Positions 53,358 through 64,000 of a stretch of DNA of 64,000 nucleotides are shown in pieces. The translations under genes and the position numbers were made by a program. Location of the stretch: the NCBI RefSeq assembly GCF_014274685.1, contig NZ_CP060393.1, positions 4,190,615 to 4,254,614 on the forward strand, written 5' to 3'. The DNA is from Edaphobacter sp. 4G125. GTDB lineage: Bacteria; Acidobacteriota; Terriglobia; Terriglobales; Acidobacteriaceae. A model generated the notes under the pieces. It was not told the origin of the DNA. It searched no databases and saw only the letters and a list, made by a program, of their open reading frames with translations. Within the stretch, counting starts at the first letter, position 1; each line of letters begins with the position of its first letter.

Positions 53358-54533
53358 ATGCGCTCTATATTTTTCATTGCGGTTCTTGCTCTCTCTGCCT
53401 CCGCAAACGCACAGTTCCAGATCCAGGACTCCCACACCACCGCAAGCCTGCGCGGTATTCATAGCCTTGGAGATGGAGTCGCATGGGCTAGCGGGACCGA
53501 AGGCACGATCCTTCGCACCATCGACGATGGCGCCACCTGGCAGCATTGCTCCATTCCATCCGGAGCCGAAAAACTCGACTTCCGCGGCGTTCAAGCTTTT
53601 GACCCGGACACCGCCATCGCCATGTCTTCGGGTAAAGGCGACCTCTCGCGGCTCTATAAGACGACGGATGGCTGTAAGACATGGAAGCTCGTCTTCACCA
53701 ACCCGGATAAAGATGGCTTTTGGGATAGCATCGATCTTTCTAGCAATGGAGCGTATTGGTCAAAGGATTCTCGTTATGTTGCAGGCGTTGTTTTAGGCGA
53801 TCCGGTAAATGGTTTTTTTTCTATCTTTGCGACTCAGGACGGCGGCGAGACATGGCATCGAAGGGTCATCTCTAAGACGCGAACGAAGGACTTCGATTGC
53901 AAGACTGATCCATTTCCCTCCCAAGAAAATGAGAGCGCATTTGCTGCCAGCAATCAGTCTCTCCTGTATTACAACTACTATTCATTCTTATTCGTAACTG
54001 GAGGCTCTCATGCACGCTTAGGATATCTGGATCATTTCGATCTCGACTTTTCTTTCTGCCACGACTATGCAAAGTTCATTGAGCTTCCACTTGCACAAGG
54101 AAGCGACGCGGCTGGTGCATTCGCTGTAGCAACCAAACAGTTTCCAATTAGCTCACCTTTTCAACTGATGATTGTTGGTGGAAACTACAAACGTCCCGAT
54201 GACCCTAACGGCACGGCAGTTTTCCTTTCTTATCGTGACGGATTTAAACTTCCGCTTACTCCCGACTTCGACGTAGTGAAACCTCAAACCCCACCCCACG
54301 GTTATCGAAGCTCCGTCGCCTATGACGCCTCCACAAAAACATGGATCACCGTAGGCCCCAACGGTACCGACATCTCCCGCGACGACGGCAAAAACTGGCA
54401 AGCCCTCAAACCCAGCCCCACGGATGCCCCAGACGCTGACAAGAACTGGAATGCGCTCTCACTTCCCTTCGTCGTCGGGCCCAAGGGTCGCATCGGAAAA
54501 CTGCGCCCGGATGCGCTCAAGCCTACGAAGTAG
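53358..54533 (+). CDS. Exported BNR/YCF48-like beta-propeller protein
   Basis: A 391-residue protein with a signal peptide (MRSIFFIAVLALSASANA) and repeated propeller strands such as GTILRTIDDGATWQH, LYKTTDGCKTWK and IFATQDGGETWHR, the Asp-box pattern of BNR repeats. Such proteins are usually extracellular and may bind polysaccharides. The region upstream (53204-53357) is divergent from the aminotransferase. Confidence 0.8.
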   Translation: MRSIFFIAVLALSASANAQFQIQDSHTTASLRGIHSLGDGVAWASGTEGTILRTIDDGATWQHCSIPSGAEKLDFRGVQAFDPDTAIAMSSGKGDLSRLYKTTDGCKTWKLVFTNPDKDGFWDSIDLSSNGAYWSKDSRYVAGVVLGDPVNGFFSIFATQDGGETWHRRVISKTRTKDFDCKTDPFPSQENESAFAASNQSLLYYNYYSFLFVTGGSHARLGYLDHFDLDFSFCHDYAKFIELPLAQGSDAAGAFAVATKQFPISSPFQLMIVGGNYKRPDDPNGTAVFLSYRDGFKLPLTPDFDVVKPQTPPHGYRSSVAYDASTKTWITVGPNGTDISRDDGKNWQALKPSPTDAPDADKNWNALSLPFVVGPKGRIGKLRPDALKPTK

Positions 54534-54543
54534 CGAGTGATGA

Positions 54544-55941
<1,398 letters not shown>

Positions 55942-56006
55942 GAACTACTTACCTTAGCGAAGAGCGGACTGTGGATACTCTTCGCTCTTGTGGACGCCGT
56001 GGAAAT

Positions 56007-56303
56007 CTAGGCTAAGTTTATAACTTTCAAGGCTTCCGCTACTAAGAGGCGTGCCTCTGTTGGTACTAGAGGTTTACCTTGGATATCAATCAAACCCATT
56101 CGATCAGTCTCAATACCCTTGAGGTAGTTGGCTATTTCTTCAACGCTTGCATTGCCCTTTAGAAGCAACAGTATGTCACCGAGGTAGCTATCATACTCAT
56201 CAGCAGCATTTGGTTCGTCTTTGACACCGATTGGATCCCATTGATCCATCAGGATGCGACGAACCTCTACCCGCAGCTCTCGGGATTTCTGCTTATCGAT
56301 CAC
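56007..56303 (-). CDS. Small DUF1871-like protein
   Basis: A 98-residue soluble protein with the pattern ILMDQWDPIGVKDEPNAADEYDSYLGDI, which resembles DUF1871 proteins, found near toxin or other small genes in varied bacteria. The function is unknown. The start is GTG (56301-56303). It is four bases downstream of msrA and probably co-transcribed. Confidence 0.65.
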   Translation of the reverse strand: MIDKQKSRELRVEVRRILMDQWDPIGVKDEPNAADEYDSYLGDILLLLKGNASVEEIANYLKGIETDRMGLIDIQGKPLVPTEARLLVAEALKVINLA

Positions 56304-56307
56304 TCGC

Positions 56308-57012
56308 TTACTTGTGTTTGTACTCCTGGAACAGATCCGGGAATTGCTGTTTCAGCGCGGCGATTTTGGGCACATCGCAGACCTGAATATAGGGATTATC
56401 CGGGTTCTTCTCGGCGTAGTCCTGGTGATAATCTTCTCCGTCATAGAAGGCTTCAAGAGGCACAAGCTGGGTCACGATCTTCCTGGGGAAGACGTGCTCG
56501 GCATCGAGTTGTGCAATGTAAGCTGCGGCAACCTTCTGCTGCTCCGGCGTGGTGTAGAAGATCGCCGAACGGTACGAAGTGCCTACGTCCGGTCCCTGAC
56601 GGTTGAGTTGCGTCGGGTCGTGGACAACAGAGAAGAAGATACGCAGCAGAGTCCCGTAGCTGACCTTCAAAGGATCGAAGACGACCTTGACGGATTCGGC
56701 ATGGGTCGTGCGCTCCGAGGAAACATCGCGATAATTTGCCGTGTCCTTCGTGCCACCGGAATAGCCCGCCGTCGTTGCGGTAACTCCCTTAATGCGTTGA
56801 AAGACACCCTGCACTCCCCAGAAGCAGCCTCCGGCAAAGACTGCCGTCTCGTTGCGCGGGCTTTGCACATGTTCATCGACGATCGGGGCCGGAATCGGTC
56901 CTCGTCCTGCTTCTGCTGCAATTGCCATCCTTCGTCCTCCCATCCACAGAACAATAGTCAGTACGGCGATAAATACCAGACTAAGGCCAACCCAGTAGGG
57001 CGCACTTTTCAT
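56308..57012 (-). CDS. msrA: Peptide-methionine (S)-S-oxide reductase with membrane anchor
   Basis: A 234-residue MsrA. The catalytic Cys is in FAGGCFWGVQGVF, followed by SGGTKDTANYRDVSSERTTHAESVKVVFDP and the GEDYHQDY box. An N-terminal hydrophobic segment (about 8-24) indicates a membrane-anchored or exported form protecting envelope proteins. MsrB is not adjacent. The final Cys (CDVPKI) may be the resolving residue. Confidence 0.94.
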   Translation of the reverse strand: MKSAPYWVGLSLVFIAVLTIVLWMGGRRMAIAAEAGRGPIPAPIVDEHVQSPRNETAVFAGGCFWGVQGVFQRIKGVTATTAGYSGGTKDTANYRDVSSERTTHAESVKVVFDPLKVSYGTLLRIFFSVVHDPTQLNRQGPDVGTSYRSAIFYTTPEQQKVAAAYIAQLDAEHVFPRKIVTQLVPLEAFYDGEDYHQDYAEKNPDNPYIQVCDVPKIAALKQQFPDLFQEYKHK

Positions 57013-57394
57013 TGGATCACCTGCTTCAACAGAGAATTAGATAGAGATGGCGGCAGGAAGGTCACAAGGGGACGGAGCATCGATGGATGCTTCCTCGGCT
57101 GCGCTCAGAATGAGCCAATCCTCCCGCCCGCTTGAAATCCTGTCAAGCCCCAGTAAATCGCAACTCGAACAATCTAAAAAAGATAAATCCAGAAAAAACT
57201 GCAAAAACATCCTACCCAATCTGCTACTCTTAAAATACAGATCGTAAAACACCCTTGCCCCTCATTGAGGGGCTAACTCTTTTGGAATCTATATTTTTAG
57301 GCTTAAACCATCTGGTTTCAATATTTTACCCTGTCTAAATCTCGTAAATTACTGAAATCAGACTTGTTGCGCTCCGCTCTCTAAGGGGGTGGGG
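57013..57394. other. Gene-free region between msrA and mnmG
   Basis: About 380 bases with no supportable gene. Two short overlapping frames (57037-57252 minus and 57047-57247 plus) lack ribosome sites. It holds a 7-base hairpin GCCCCTC/GAGGGGC at 57257-57273 followed by a T-rich stretch, and an A-rich segment at about 57174-57212. A degenerate intergenic repeat is possible. Confidence 0.4.
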
Positions 57395-59359
57395 TTAGGC
57401 CACACTCTGCTGTCTCGCCTGGATCTCGATATAGATATGGATCAGGCTGATCGCCGCAGGCGTAACTCCGGCGATGCGGCTGGCCTGGCCCAGAGTCTGC
57501 GGACGAACGCGGCCCAGCTTCTCCTTCATCTCACGCGAGAGGCCGGAGACAGCCGTGTAATCGAACCACTCCGGAATCACCTTCTGCTCGGAGGTGCGCA
57601 GTTTCTCCATCGACTTTCGCTGCTGGTTCAGGTAGCCCTCGTACTTGATCTCGGTCTCAACCGTCTTGATCTCGTTGCGCACCCAGACCGGGAGCTTGCT
57701 GCCCTCGTGAGAGGCGACGGCTTCTGTCCACGCTGAAAGCTCGGGCTTTGTAGCGATGATGGGAAGCAGCGCAGGCCAGATCGCCTCAATGGTGATAGCA
57801 GGCCGCTTGAGGAGTTGTGCAAAAGTGATGCCCTCGACGCTGGGACCGGTGAGATCGGACTGTAGCTCTTCAGGCAGCGCCTTAATGTCGGCCTTCACGG
57901 AACGCAGCATCTGTGCGAGCGCTACGGCACGCGCCTGCTTCGCCTCGTACTCAACCCAGGCATCGTCGGGGATCAGACCCAGCCGGCGTCCGTATGGAGT
58001 CAATCGCTTGTCTGCATTATCGATACGCAGGTGCAGGCGGAACTCCGCCCGCGAAGTAAACATGCGATACGGCTCGTTGGTGCCCTTCGAAATCAGGTCG
58101 TCAATCAGGATGCCTGTATAGGCCTCGGTGCGGTCGAGCGTAAAGGCAGGTTCACCTTTAACCCAGAGCGCGGCATTGATCCCGGCCATCAGACCCTGGC
58201 AGGCGGCCTCTTCATATCCGCTGGTGCCGTTGATCTGTCCGCCAAGATAGAGTCCTTCAAAGCTCTTCACCTTCAGCGCGCGATCAAGCTCCGTGGGATC
58301 GATGGCGTCGTACTCAATCGCATAGCCGGGGCGCAGCATCTCGGCGTTCTCAAGGCCGGGGATCGAGCGCACCATCGCAGCCTGCACGTCCATCGGAAGC
58401 GAAGTACTCATGCCATTGATGTAAACCTCGTGCGTGTTCAATCCTTCAGGCTCGAGGAAAAATTGGTGCTGTGTCTTATCCGGGAAGCGTACGATCTTGT
58501 CTTCGATCGACGGGCAATAACGTGGTCCGATGGCTTCAATCTGGCCGGTGTACATCGGCGAGCGATGCACGTTATCGCGGATTAGCTGCAACGTCTCCGG
58601 TGTTGTGAACGCGATATGGCAGTTGATCTGGCGCAGCGGAGGTACACCGGTACGCGTGAACGGCGAACGAAAGCTGAACGGCGTGGGCTCGGCATCGCCC
58701 GGCTGCTCTTCAAAGCGCTCCCAGTCGATGGTGCGGCCATCGAGCCGCGGCGGTGTCCCGGTCTTCAGGCGGCACTCGCGCAGACCAAGCTTCTTCAGGT
58801 TCTCGCCAAGCAGTACGCTGGCAGGTTCACCGCTGCGTCCTGCGGTGTATTGTTGTTCGCCGCAATGAATCAGCCCGTTGAGGAATGTTCCTGTCGTGAC
58901 GACCGTCGCCTTCGCGCTCACCGCGCGTCCATCGCGCAGGCGTATGCCGCGAACAGCATTGCCGTCTTCAACGATCAGATCGACTACCTCGGCCTGCTTG
59001 ATGAAGAGATTCTTCTGACCTTCCAGCACCTCGCGCATCTTTACGCGGTAGAGCGCCTTATCGCACTGCGCACGCGGCGACCACACCGCCGGACCACGCG
59101 AAGTGTTCAGCAGACGGAATTGGATGCCGCAGGCGTCCGCAACCTCGCCCATCACGCCTCCCAGAGCATCGACCTCGCGAACGAGATGGCCCTTGGCAAT
59201 TCCGCCAATCGCAGGGTTACAGCTCATCTGCGCGATCAGATCGAGATTCAGGGTAAAGATCGCCGTGCGCAGCCCCATGCGCGCTGCGGCAACGGCTGCC
59301 TCGCAACCCGCGTGTCCCGCGCCGACCACCACGACGTCATATTGTTCCGTAAAAGCCAT
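57395..59359 (-). CDS. mnmG: tRNA uridine-5-carboxymethylaminomethyl modification enzyme MnmG
   Basis: A 654-residue FAD enzyme (GidA) that with MnmE installs the cmnm5 group on the wobble uridine of several tRNAs. FAD-binding [20 protein letters not shown], the family [22 protein letters not shown], and the C-terminal helical domain are all present. It acts in the cytoplasm. mnmE is not in the window. Confidence 0.97.
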   Translation of the reverse strand: MAFTEQYDVVVVGAGHAGCEAAVAAARMGLRTAIFTLNLDLIAQMSCNPAIGGIAKGHLVREVDALGGVMGEVADACGIQFRLLNTSRGPAVWSPRAQCDKALYRVKMREVLEGQKNLFIKQAEVVDLIVEDGNAVRGIRLRDGRAVSAKATVVTTGTFLNGLIHCGEQQYTAGRSGEPASVLLGENLKKLGLRECRLKTGTPPRLDGRTIDWERFEEQPGDAEPTPFSFRSPFTRTGVPPLRQINCHIAFTTPETLQLIRDNVHRSPMYTGQIEAIGPRYCPSIEDKIVRFPDKTQHQFFLEPEGLNTHEVYINGMSTSLPMDVQAAMVRSIPGLENAEMLRPGYAIEYDAIDPTELDRALKVKSFEGLYLGGQINGTSGYEEAACQGLMAGINAALWVKGEPAFTLDRTEAYTGILIDDLISKGTNEPYRMFTSRAEFRLHLRIDNADKRLTPYGRRLGLIPDDAWVEYEAKQARAVALAQMLRSVKADIKALPEELQSDLTGPSVEGITFAQLLKRPAITIEAIWPALLPIIATKPELSAWTEAVASHEGSKLPVWVRNEIKTVETEIKYEGYLNQQRKSMEKLRTSEQKVIPEWFDYTAVSGLSREMKEKLGRVRPQTLGQASRIAGVTPAAISLIHIYIEIQARQQSVA

Positions 59360-59487
59360 CTTCTCTATTTTACTGGGATTCCTTCGCTATCCCCATGACC
59401 CTTCAACAACAGGTGTTGAATCCGCCGGAAACCGCTCATCTAGAAGAACAAGCAACCGGCGGCCATCGCCTTGCCTCACAATGAAGC

Positions 59488-60636
59488 ATGACCGTGCTTA
59501 CCGCTGACGCTGTGCCCCATTTCAAACACACCTGGTTCTTCGCCATCTTTGTCTTCTGCGGCATCATCGTAATGGCCAATGTCGTCCATTACGTCTTGTT
59601 CCGTATTCTTAAGAAAAAAGAAGAGCAAAAGACCGGGGCCGGCTGGAGTATTAAACGCTATCTCAGCCACCCGGCGCGGGCCATCTTCTTTCTTACCTGC
59701 GCAGGGATTGTTCTTCCTCTGCTGCCCCCGCTCCCTGCGAATCTGAACGACATCCTCCGGCAGGGGCTTCTGATGGCGATGGTCGTGTGTCTCGGCTGGC
59801 TCGCTGTTGGATTCGTCTACGTTTTTCAAGAGTTCATGCTTCGCCGTTACGACCTGAAGGCAGATAACAACATTCGCGCTCGACGCATCCATACGCAGTT
59901 TCAGCTTTTCCGGCGCATCCTGATCACCTTCATCATCGTCATCACCATCGGCGGACTGCTGTGGAGCTTCAACGACCCTCGAATCTGGCACTACGGCTCC
60001 GGTTTGCTGGCATCGGCAGGAATCGCCTCGCTGATCCTTGCCACGGCTGCGAAATCCACCGCGTCCAACTTTCTCGCCGGACTCCAGATCGCCTTTACCG
60101 AACCGATCCGTATCGACGATGTCGTCGTCATCCAGGGCGAGTGGGGTCGCATTGAAGAGATCACCTCTTCGTATGTCGTCGTCCGCATCTGGGATCTTCG
60201 TCGTCTGATTGTCCCGCTCACCTATTTCATTGAAAACAGCTTTCAAAACTGGACGCGCGAATCCTCCGACATTCTCGGAACCTCGTTCCTCTACGTGGAT
60301 TACTCCATTCCTGTGGAAGAATTGCGGGCCGAACTGACCCGCATTGTAAAGACCACCTCTCAGTGGGACGGTAAGGTATGCGGTCTCCAGGTGACGAACC
60401 TTTCAGAGCGCACTATGGAACTGCGCTGTCTGATGAGCTCGCGCAACTCCGGAGAAAACTTCGACCTTCGCTGTATCGTTCGCGAAAAGATGATCAGCTA
60501 CATTCGCGAGCACTACCCCGATGCATTCCCCACCACACGCTTTGCCGCCATCTCGCAGATTCCGGTGAATATCTCCAGCCCCTATGGCACAGGAAACGAT
60601 GTAAAGGTTGAGGCTGGCAGCCCGTCTCGGTTGTAG
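59488..60636 (+). CDS. MscS-family mechanosensitive channel
   Basis: A 382-residue membrane protein. About four N-terminal transmembrane helices precede the pore-lining helix and the MscS core (LASAGIASLILATAAKSTASNFLAGLQIAF, then EPIRIDDVVVIQGEWGRIEEI), followed by a cytoplasmic beta/alpha domain. Such channels open under hypo-osmotic stress. Its 3' end overlaps the convergent esterase gene by 55 bases. Confidence 0.9.
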   Translation: MTVLTADAVPHFKHTWFFAIFVFCGIIVMANVVHYVLFRILKKKEEQKTGAGWSIKRYLSHPARAIFFLTCAGIVLPLLPPLPANLNDILRQGLLMAMVVCLGWLAVGFVYVFQEFMLRRYDLKADNNIRARRIHTQFQLFRRILITFIIVITIGGLLWSFNDPRIWHYGSGLLASAGIASLILATAAKSTASNFLAGLQIAFTEPIRIDDVVVIQGEWGRIEEITSSYVVVRIWDLRRLIVPLTYFIENSFQNWTRESSDILGTSFLYVDYSIPVEELRAELTRIVKTTSQWDGKVCGLQVTNLSERTMELRCLMSSRNSGENFDLRCIVREKMISYIREHYPDAFPTTRFAAISQIPVNISSPYGTGNDVKVEAGSPSRL

Positions 60637-62093
60637 AGGCTGGCTGTCGGGAAGTTCGTCCACGCATAGCGCACGTAACGTGGCTCAGAAACGGAGGGAC
60701 TGCTTGCGACAACGGTATCGCCTTCGATGCGTGCCGTAGCCGATACAAAGTTGCCATCCAACCCGGCCACTTCAAAGCCTGCAAGTGGGCCGTGCGCGGT
60801 AAGTCCGCCTTCTACGTGATCGAACCAGACATGCATCGCCCCATCCTTCGGATATGCAAGACGGAAGAGTGGGCCGGAGTCGGAAACCTTCTCTCCATAA
60901 ACCGCATTGCGGGCCAGCAGGGCAAGGCGTTCTCCGACAACCTGTTTATTTGCAGGATGAATGTTGTGCTCTTCTCCAGCATCGATCGTGATGGCCATCC
61001 CCGTATTCGCAAGCGAAAGCGTACGACGCTGAGCATCGCGTAACAGCCCCCAATTGGAAGTCGGACCCGCTCCATAAGCAGAAAGCTGAACGAAGAAGAA
61101 GGGGAAGTCGCCCTGCTTCCATTGGCTGCGCCAGTCCTGAATCATCGTCGAGAAGAGACGGTGATACAGCTCGGCATAGCCCGGTTCCGTGTTGGCTTCG
61201 CCCTGATACCAGATGGCTCCGCGAATGGCCATTGGTGTGAGCGGTGCGATCATTGCGTTGTATAACCCTGCTGGTTCCCATGACGCAGGATCGGGATGCC
61301 AAGGGCGCGCCGGAGGTGCAGGCTTGCCGGCGGCCTTTGCCTCCTCGGCGATCTTCAGATAGCGGCGTTCGGTAGCTTCTCGGTCCATGTGTGAAGCGCG
61401 GCCGGCAAAGACGGGCATAAGGGAAGAATCTGCGGAGAGACTACCGAGGCTCGTCCATGCTTCGGCTGGTGTGCCGCCCCATGTGGTATCGACGAGACCG
61501 ATCGGCACCTTCTCGTGCGCCTGAACATCGACTCCAAAGAAGTATGCTGCAGCGGAAAAATTACGCGCCGTCTCCGGAGTGCATGCCGACCAGCCTTGCA
61601 CGGCTTTTGCATCGCCTTGCGGATATTCGGCAGAGTCCTTCTTGATCAATAACAGGCGAATCTGCGGATGGTCTGCTCCCGCGATCGCTTTTTCACCATC
61701 TTTGATCGGAGCACCATTGAAGCCTGCTAACGGCATCTCCATGTTCGATTGCCCAGAGGCAATCCAGACATCTCCCAGCAGGATGTCATCAAGCGTGAGA
61801 GTATTCGTTCCCTGCACGGTCAGGGTGTAAGGACCGCCTGCGGCCTCATGCGGAAGATAGACGCTCCATCGGCCTGAAGAGTCGGCCACCACCTTAGCAG
61901 AACTACTATGAAATCCGACTGAAACTTGTTCTCCCGGAGAAGCCGTGCCCCAGATGTGAATCGGCATATTTCGCTGAATCACCATGTGACTGGAAAGCAC
62001 TTTGGGCAGCTGAACTTCGGCGTTAGCTGTAAAAACGAACGAACAGATGGCAGCGGCAGTCGCCAGGGAGGCGAAACGAAAGGTCATACGCAT
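60582..62093 (-). CDS. Sialate O-acetylesterase-like SGNH hydrolase, exported
   Basis: A 503-residue exported protein (signal peptide ends near ANAEV) with a beta-sandwich domain and the catalytic GQSNMEMPL, WGGTPAEAWTS and the C-terminal His-containing DAGEEHNIHP. It belongs to the 9-O-acetyl sialate esterase / polysaccharide acetylesterase group and probably removes acetyl groups from plant or other glycans. It is divergent from the TonB receptor. Confidence 0.9.
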   Translation of the reverse strand: MRMTFRFASLATAAAICSFVFTANAEVQLPKVLSSHMVIQRNMPIHIWGTASPGEQVSVGFHSSSAKVVADSSGRWSVYLPHEAAGGPYTLTVQGTNTLTLDDILLGDVWIASGQSNMEMPLAGFNGAPIKDGEKAIAGADHPQIRLLLIKKDSAEYPQGDAKAVQGWSACTPETARNFSAAAYFFGVDVQAHEKVPIGLVDTTWGGTPAEAWTSLGSLSADSSLMPVFAGRASHMDREATERRYLKIAEEAKAAGKPAPPARPWHPDPASWEPAGLYNAMIAPLTPMAIRGAIWYQGEANTEPGYAELYHRLFSTMIQDWRSQWKQGDFPFFFVQLSAYGAGPTSNWGLLRDAQRRTLSLANTGMAITIDAGEEHNIHPANKQVVGERLALLARNAVYGEKVSDSGPLFRLAYPKDGAMHVWFDHVEGGLTAHGPLAGFEVAGLDGNFVSATARIEGDTVVASSPSVSEPRYVRYAWTNFPTASLYNRDGLPASTFTSFPVP

Positions 62094-62249
62094 GTAATCT
62101 CCGGCGCGACCTTTATATCAGGCTCGATCTCCAGCACAATCTTTGATCGTGAATTGATCGAGGATCTACAGCCGTTTCTGGCGGAAGTTAACGTGTATCA
62201 GCAGAAAACGAAATAAGACCACCTGCTGCGACGAAAAAGAAAGTCAGCC

Positions 62250-62278
62250 TTGCATACCTACCAAGGGCGGGTTATATT
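62250..62278 (+). promoter_or_regulatory. Candidate promoter of the TonB-dependent receptor gene
   Basis: TTGCAT at 62250-62255, a 17-base spacer, and TATATT at 62273-62278. The start of transcription would fall near 62285, inside the palindrome at 62279-62305. Confidence 0.55.
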
Positions 62279-62305
62279 GATATCGGACTAAATAAGTCCT
62301 ATATC
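62279..62305. promoter_or_regulatory. Palindromic operator candidate over the TonB-receptor promoter
   Basis: GATATCGGACT, five bases, AGTCCTATATC: an inverted repeat of 11 bases with one mismatch, directly after the -10 box. The layout (GGACT-N5-AGTCC with AT-rich flanks) resembles sites bound by Rrf2-family regulators, but the family is a guess. Its position would let a repressor block transcription start. Confidence 0.55.
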
Positions 62306-62559
62306 ATTTGAACGAGATCAGGCCGTTGCAGAGTCTTTTGGCGAAGCGCTGCGCGGCCTGACGAGATCGACCTACCCGGGCCAGGTTTGCACACACCTGT
62401 CCGCAACCTCTGGAGAGCTGACGATGACCTCATCCTGATCCCCTTTTCCATAGTCCCTGATGCTCCGTCGCGGCCTGCTCTTAGACGGAGCAAGTTCGCG
62501 GTCTCGACTGCTTTGGTCGCCCGCTCATTGCCGAACTTTGAACCCTATGGAAGGTCGAT
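62306..62559 (+). other. Possibly structured leader of the TonB-receptor mRNA
   Basis: About 250 bases of leader before the start codon. The strongest hairpin is TCAGGCCG (62318-62325) with CGGCCTGA (62354-62361). No known riboswitch core was recognised. Confidence 0.35.
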
Positions 62560-64000
62560 ATGCGCTCACATCAGTTCCTGGCGAACCTGCTTCGCATTGG
62601 TTTTCTCTCGCTCTTTTTTGCTTCACTCGCAACCAGCTTCGTACAGGCCGAGGAGAGTACCTCTTCCGGCATAACGAATTCTGCGGAGACTGCTGAGAGC
62701 GGGCCCGTATCCTGCACGAATACTGCTACCGGTCCCTTACGTCGACTTGTAGGAGTAATTACCGATCCCACCGGTGCAGGCATTGCGAATGCGCAACTCT
62801 CGTTGACCTGCGGAGACTTCCATATGGATGCAATGTCAGCGGCGAATGGAGTGTATTCGTTCAACGTTCCTGCCGGAAATTATCGACTCTTCGTTGAGGC
62901 AGCGAACTTCGGTGGCGCTAGTGAGGATGTGAAGATCGCGAATACCGAGACCGCTACCGAGCTGAATGTTTCCCTGAAGGTAGGGCAGATCAATAGCGCG
63001 GTAACGGTTTCGGCAGGCAACGAGTATGCCACCACAGAGAGCAGCGGAGGCACCAAGACCGACCTGCCGCTCTCCGAGGTTCCACAGGCCATCAGCGTAG
63101 TCAATCGCGACCTGATGAATGCGCAGAATGTTGTAAAACTCGACGACGCACTCAAAAATGTCGCTGGGGTAATGCCCGGTGGATACTACGATGGCTGGGA
63201 TTACTACCGTATCCGCGGCTTCGATGCCTCGTTCAACACTTACATTGACGGCCTGCGTGGCGGAAACGGCATGTCAGAAGAGCCCTGGGCGCTGGAGTCC
63301 GTGGAAGTTCTCAAAGGACCCTCGTCGGCGCTCTACGGCCAGAGCGTTCTCGGCGGACTCGTAAACATCGTTACCCGCAAGCCCGTGCCGGATCGCTTTG
63401 TGCATGCACAGTTCACGGGAGGCACCTTTGCCTTTATGGACCCCGCTATCGATATGGGGGGATCTCTGAACTCTTCACGCACAGTGTATGGGCGCCTGGC
63501 CGCGCTGTATCACACGGCAAACTCGTACGTGGATTACGCCTACCGCCATCGCTACTACTTCGCTCCGTCATTGACGTGGAAGCCTGCGCCGGGAACCTCG
63601 CTCACGCTAATTGGCCGCATCCAGCGCGACAATGGGCGCAATGGAATGCCGTTGCCTGCATGGGGAACTGCGTTGCCGAATATCAATGGCCCGCTCTCCA
63701 TCCATACCTATAACGGCGAGCTTGAAGCCCATGCCAATCAACTGGCACAGGCCAACCAGCAGTTCGGCTACCAGCTTCGCCACACTATCAACGAGCACCT
63801 CTCGCTGCGGCAGAATGCCCGCTTTGCGTGGTATCAACAGAACTGGAATCGCATCTACTATCCCAGCTTCCTTGGAGCAGATCAACGCACACTCTATCGA
63901 TACCCGTTGAACTGGAACGGCACATGGGAGAACCACGAGGTCGACACCAGTGTTGAAGGCCGCGCTAACTTCTGGAAGATGGAACACAGCACCTTGCTTG
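62560..64000 (+). CDS. TonB-dependent (siderophore-type) outer-membrane receptor, N-terminal part
   Basis: The gene starts at ATG 62560 (GGAAGG upstream) and runs off the right edge; 480 codons are visible. After a signal peptide comes a carboxypeptidase-regulatory-like beta-sandwich (RLVGVITDPTGAGIANAQL, about residues 65-145). The plug domain follows (KTDLPLSEVPQAISVVNRDL, YYRIRGFDASFNTYIDGLRG, and VEVLKGPSSALYGQSVLGGLVNIVTRKP). The barrel strands then begin. The plug pattern is that of siderophore receptors (FhuA/FepA-like), so iron uptake is likely, although such receptors also carry other ligands. Confidence 0.93.
   Translation, partial: MRSHQFLANLLRIGFLSLFFASLATSFVQAEESTSSGITNSAETAESGPVSCTNTATGPLRRLVGVITDPTGAGIANAQLSLTCGDFHMDAMSAANGVYSFNVPAGNYRLFVEAANFGGASEDVKIANTETATELNVSLKVGQINSAVTVSAGNEYATTESSGGTKTDLPLSEVPQAISVVNRDLMNAQNVVKLDDALKNVAGVMPGGYYDGWDYYRIRGFDASFNTYIDGLRGGNGMSEEPWALESVEVLKGPSSALYGQSVLGGLVNIVTRKPVPDRFVHAQFTGGTFAFMDPAIDMGGSLNSSRTVYGRLAALYHTANSYVDYAYRHRYYFAPSLTWKPAPGTSLTLIGRIQRDNGRNGMPLPAWGTALPNINGPLSIHTYNGELEAHANQLAQANQQFGYQLRHTINEHLSLRQNARFAWYQQNWNRIYYPSFLGADQRTLYRYPLNWNGTWENHEVDTSVEGRANFWKMEHSTLL

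Noticed and set aside
62306..62559. Cobalamin riboswitch before the TonB receptor
   Set aside because: No B12-box or other conserved core could be found in the leader.

Overview
The window looks like a chromosomal segment of an acidobacterium, most likely class Terriglobia, family Acidobacteriaceae (Granulicella, Edaphobacter or Terriglobus type). This is inferred from gene content, not from a marker phylogeny. The pointers are a squalene-hopene cyclase, a quinoprotein next to a diheme cytochrome, many secreted glycosidases, a TonB receptor with an N-terminal carboxypeptidase-regulatory domain, and short palindromic intergenic repeats of a kind I recall from such genomes. Base composition is moderately GC-rich and even. 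I see no insertion sequence, prophage, CRISPR array or rRNA operon, so most of the window reads as core chromosome.

Layout. 1-7.2 kb: the edge of a sugar dehydrogenase, then purF, purL and dut on the minus strand, followed on the plus strand by a GT39-like membrane protein and an overlapping NAD-dependent epimerase. 7.2-10 kb: cspA with a visible promoter and terminator, a small unknown protein, an indoleamine 2,3-dioxygenase and a DinB-family protein. 10-16 kb: a tightly packed minus-strand run (sulfite exporter, lipoprotein cytochrome c, small membrane protein, purU, lipA, diheme cytochrome c, quinoprotein). 16-27 kb: a DacB-type carboxypeptidase, an unknown protein, a GH76 mannanase, a lysine-rich DUF6496 protein, a doubly anchored lipoprotein, gatB, peptidase E and squalene-hopene cyclase. 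27-34 kb: htpG, a DUF1080 hydrolase, rplU-rpmA, small proteins and a CAU-anticodon tRNA. 34-42 kb: an oxidoreductase, alr, a WYL regulator with a VOC protein and palindromic operator candidates, serA with a class V aminotransferase, a YqeY-like protein and Ogt. 42-53 kb: gamma carbonic anhydrase, class A beta-lactamase overlapping an alcohol dehydrogenase, GH92 mannosidase, M28 peptidase, mutY and an MGH1-like glycosidase. 53-64 kb: an aminotransferase, a beta-propeller protein, dnaB, msrA, mnmG, an MscS channel, a sialate O-acetylesterase and the start of a TonB-dependent receptor running off the right edge.

How the genes work together. purL and purF overlap by ATGA and encode two steps of purine synthesis. 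serA and the neighbouring aminotransferase may form a serine route. The quinoprotein and diheme cytochrome look like a periplasmic redox pair, but the quinoprotein lacks key active-site residues. GH76, GH92, the MGH1-like enzyme, the DUF1080 enzyme, the acetylesterase and the TonB receptor suggest a life on polysaccharides such as fungal mannan. The most interesting signals are the degenerate quinoprotein, matched palindromes around the WYL/VOC operon, a promoter-operator pair before the TonB receptor, and a 26-residue reading frame with a near-consensus double-glycine leader.
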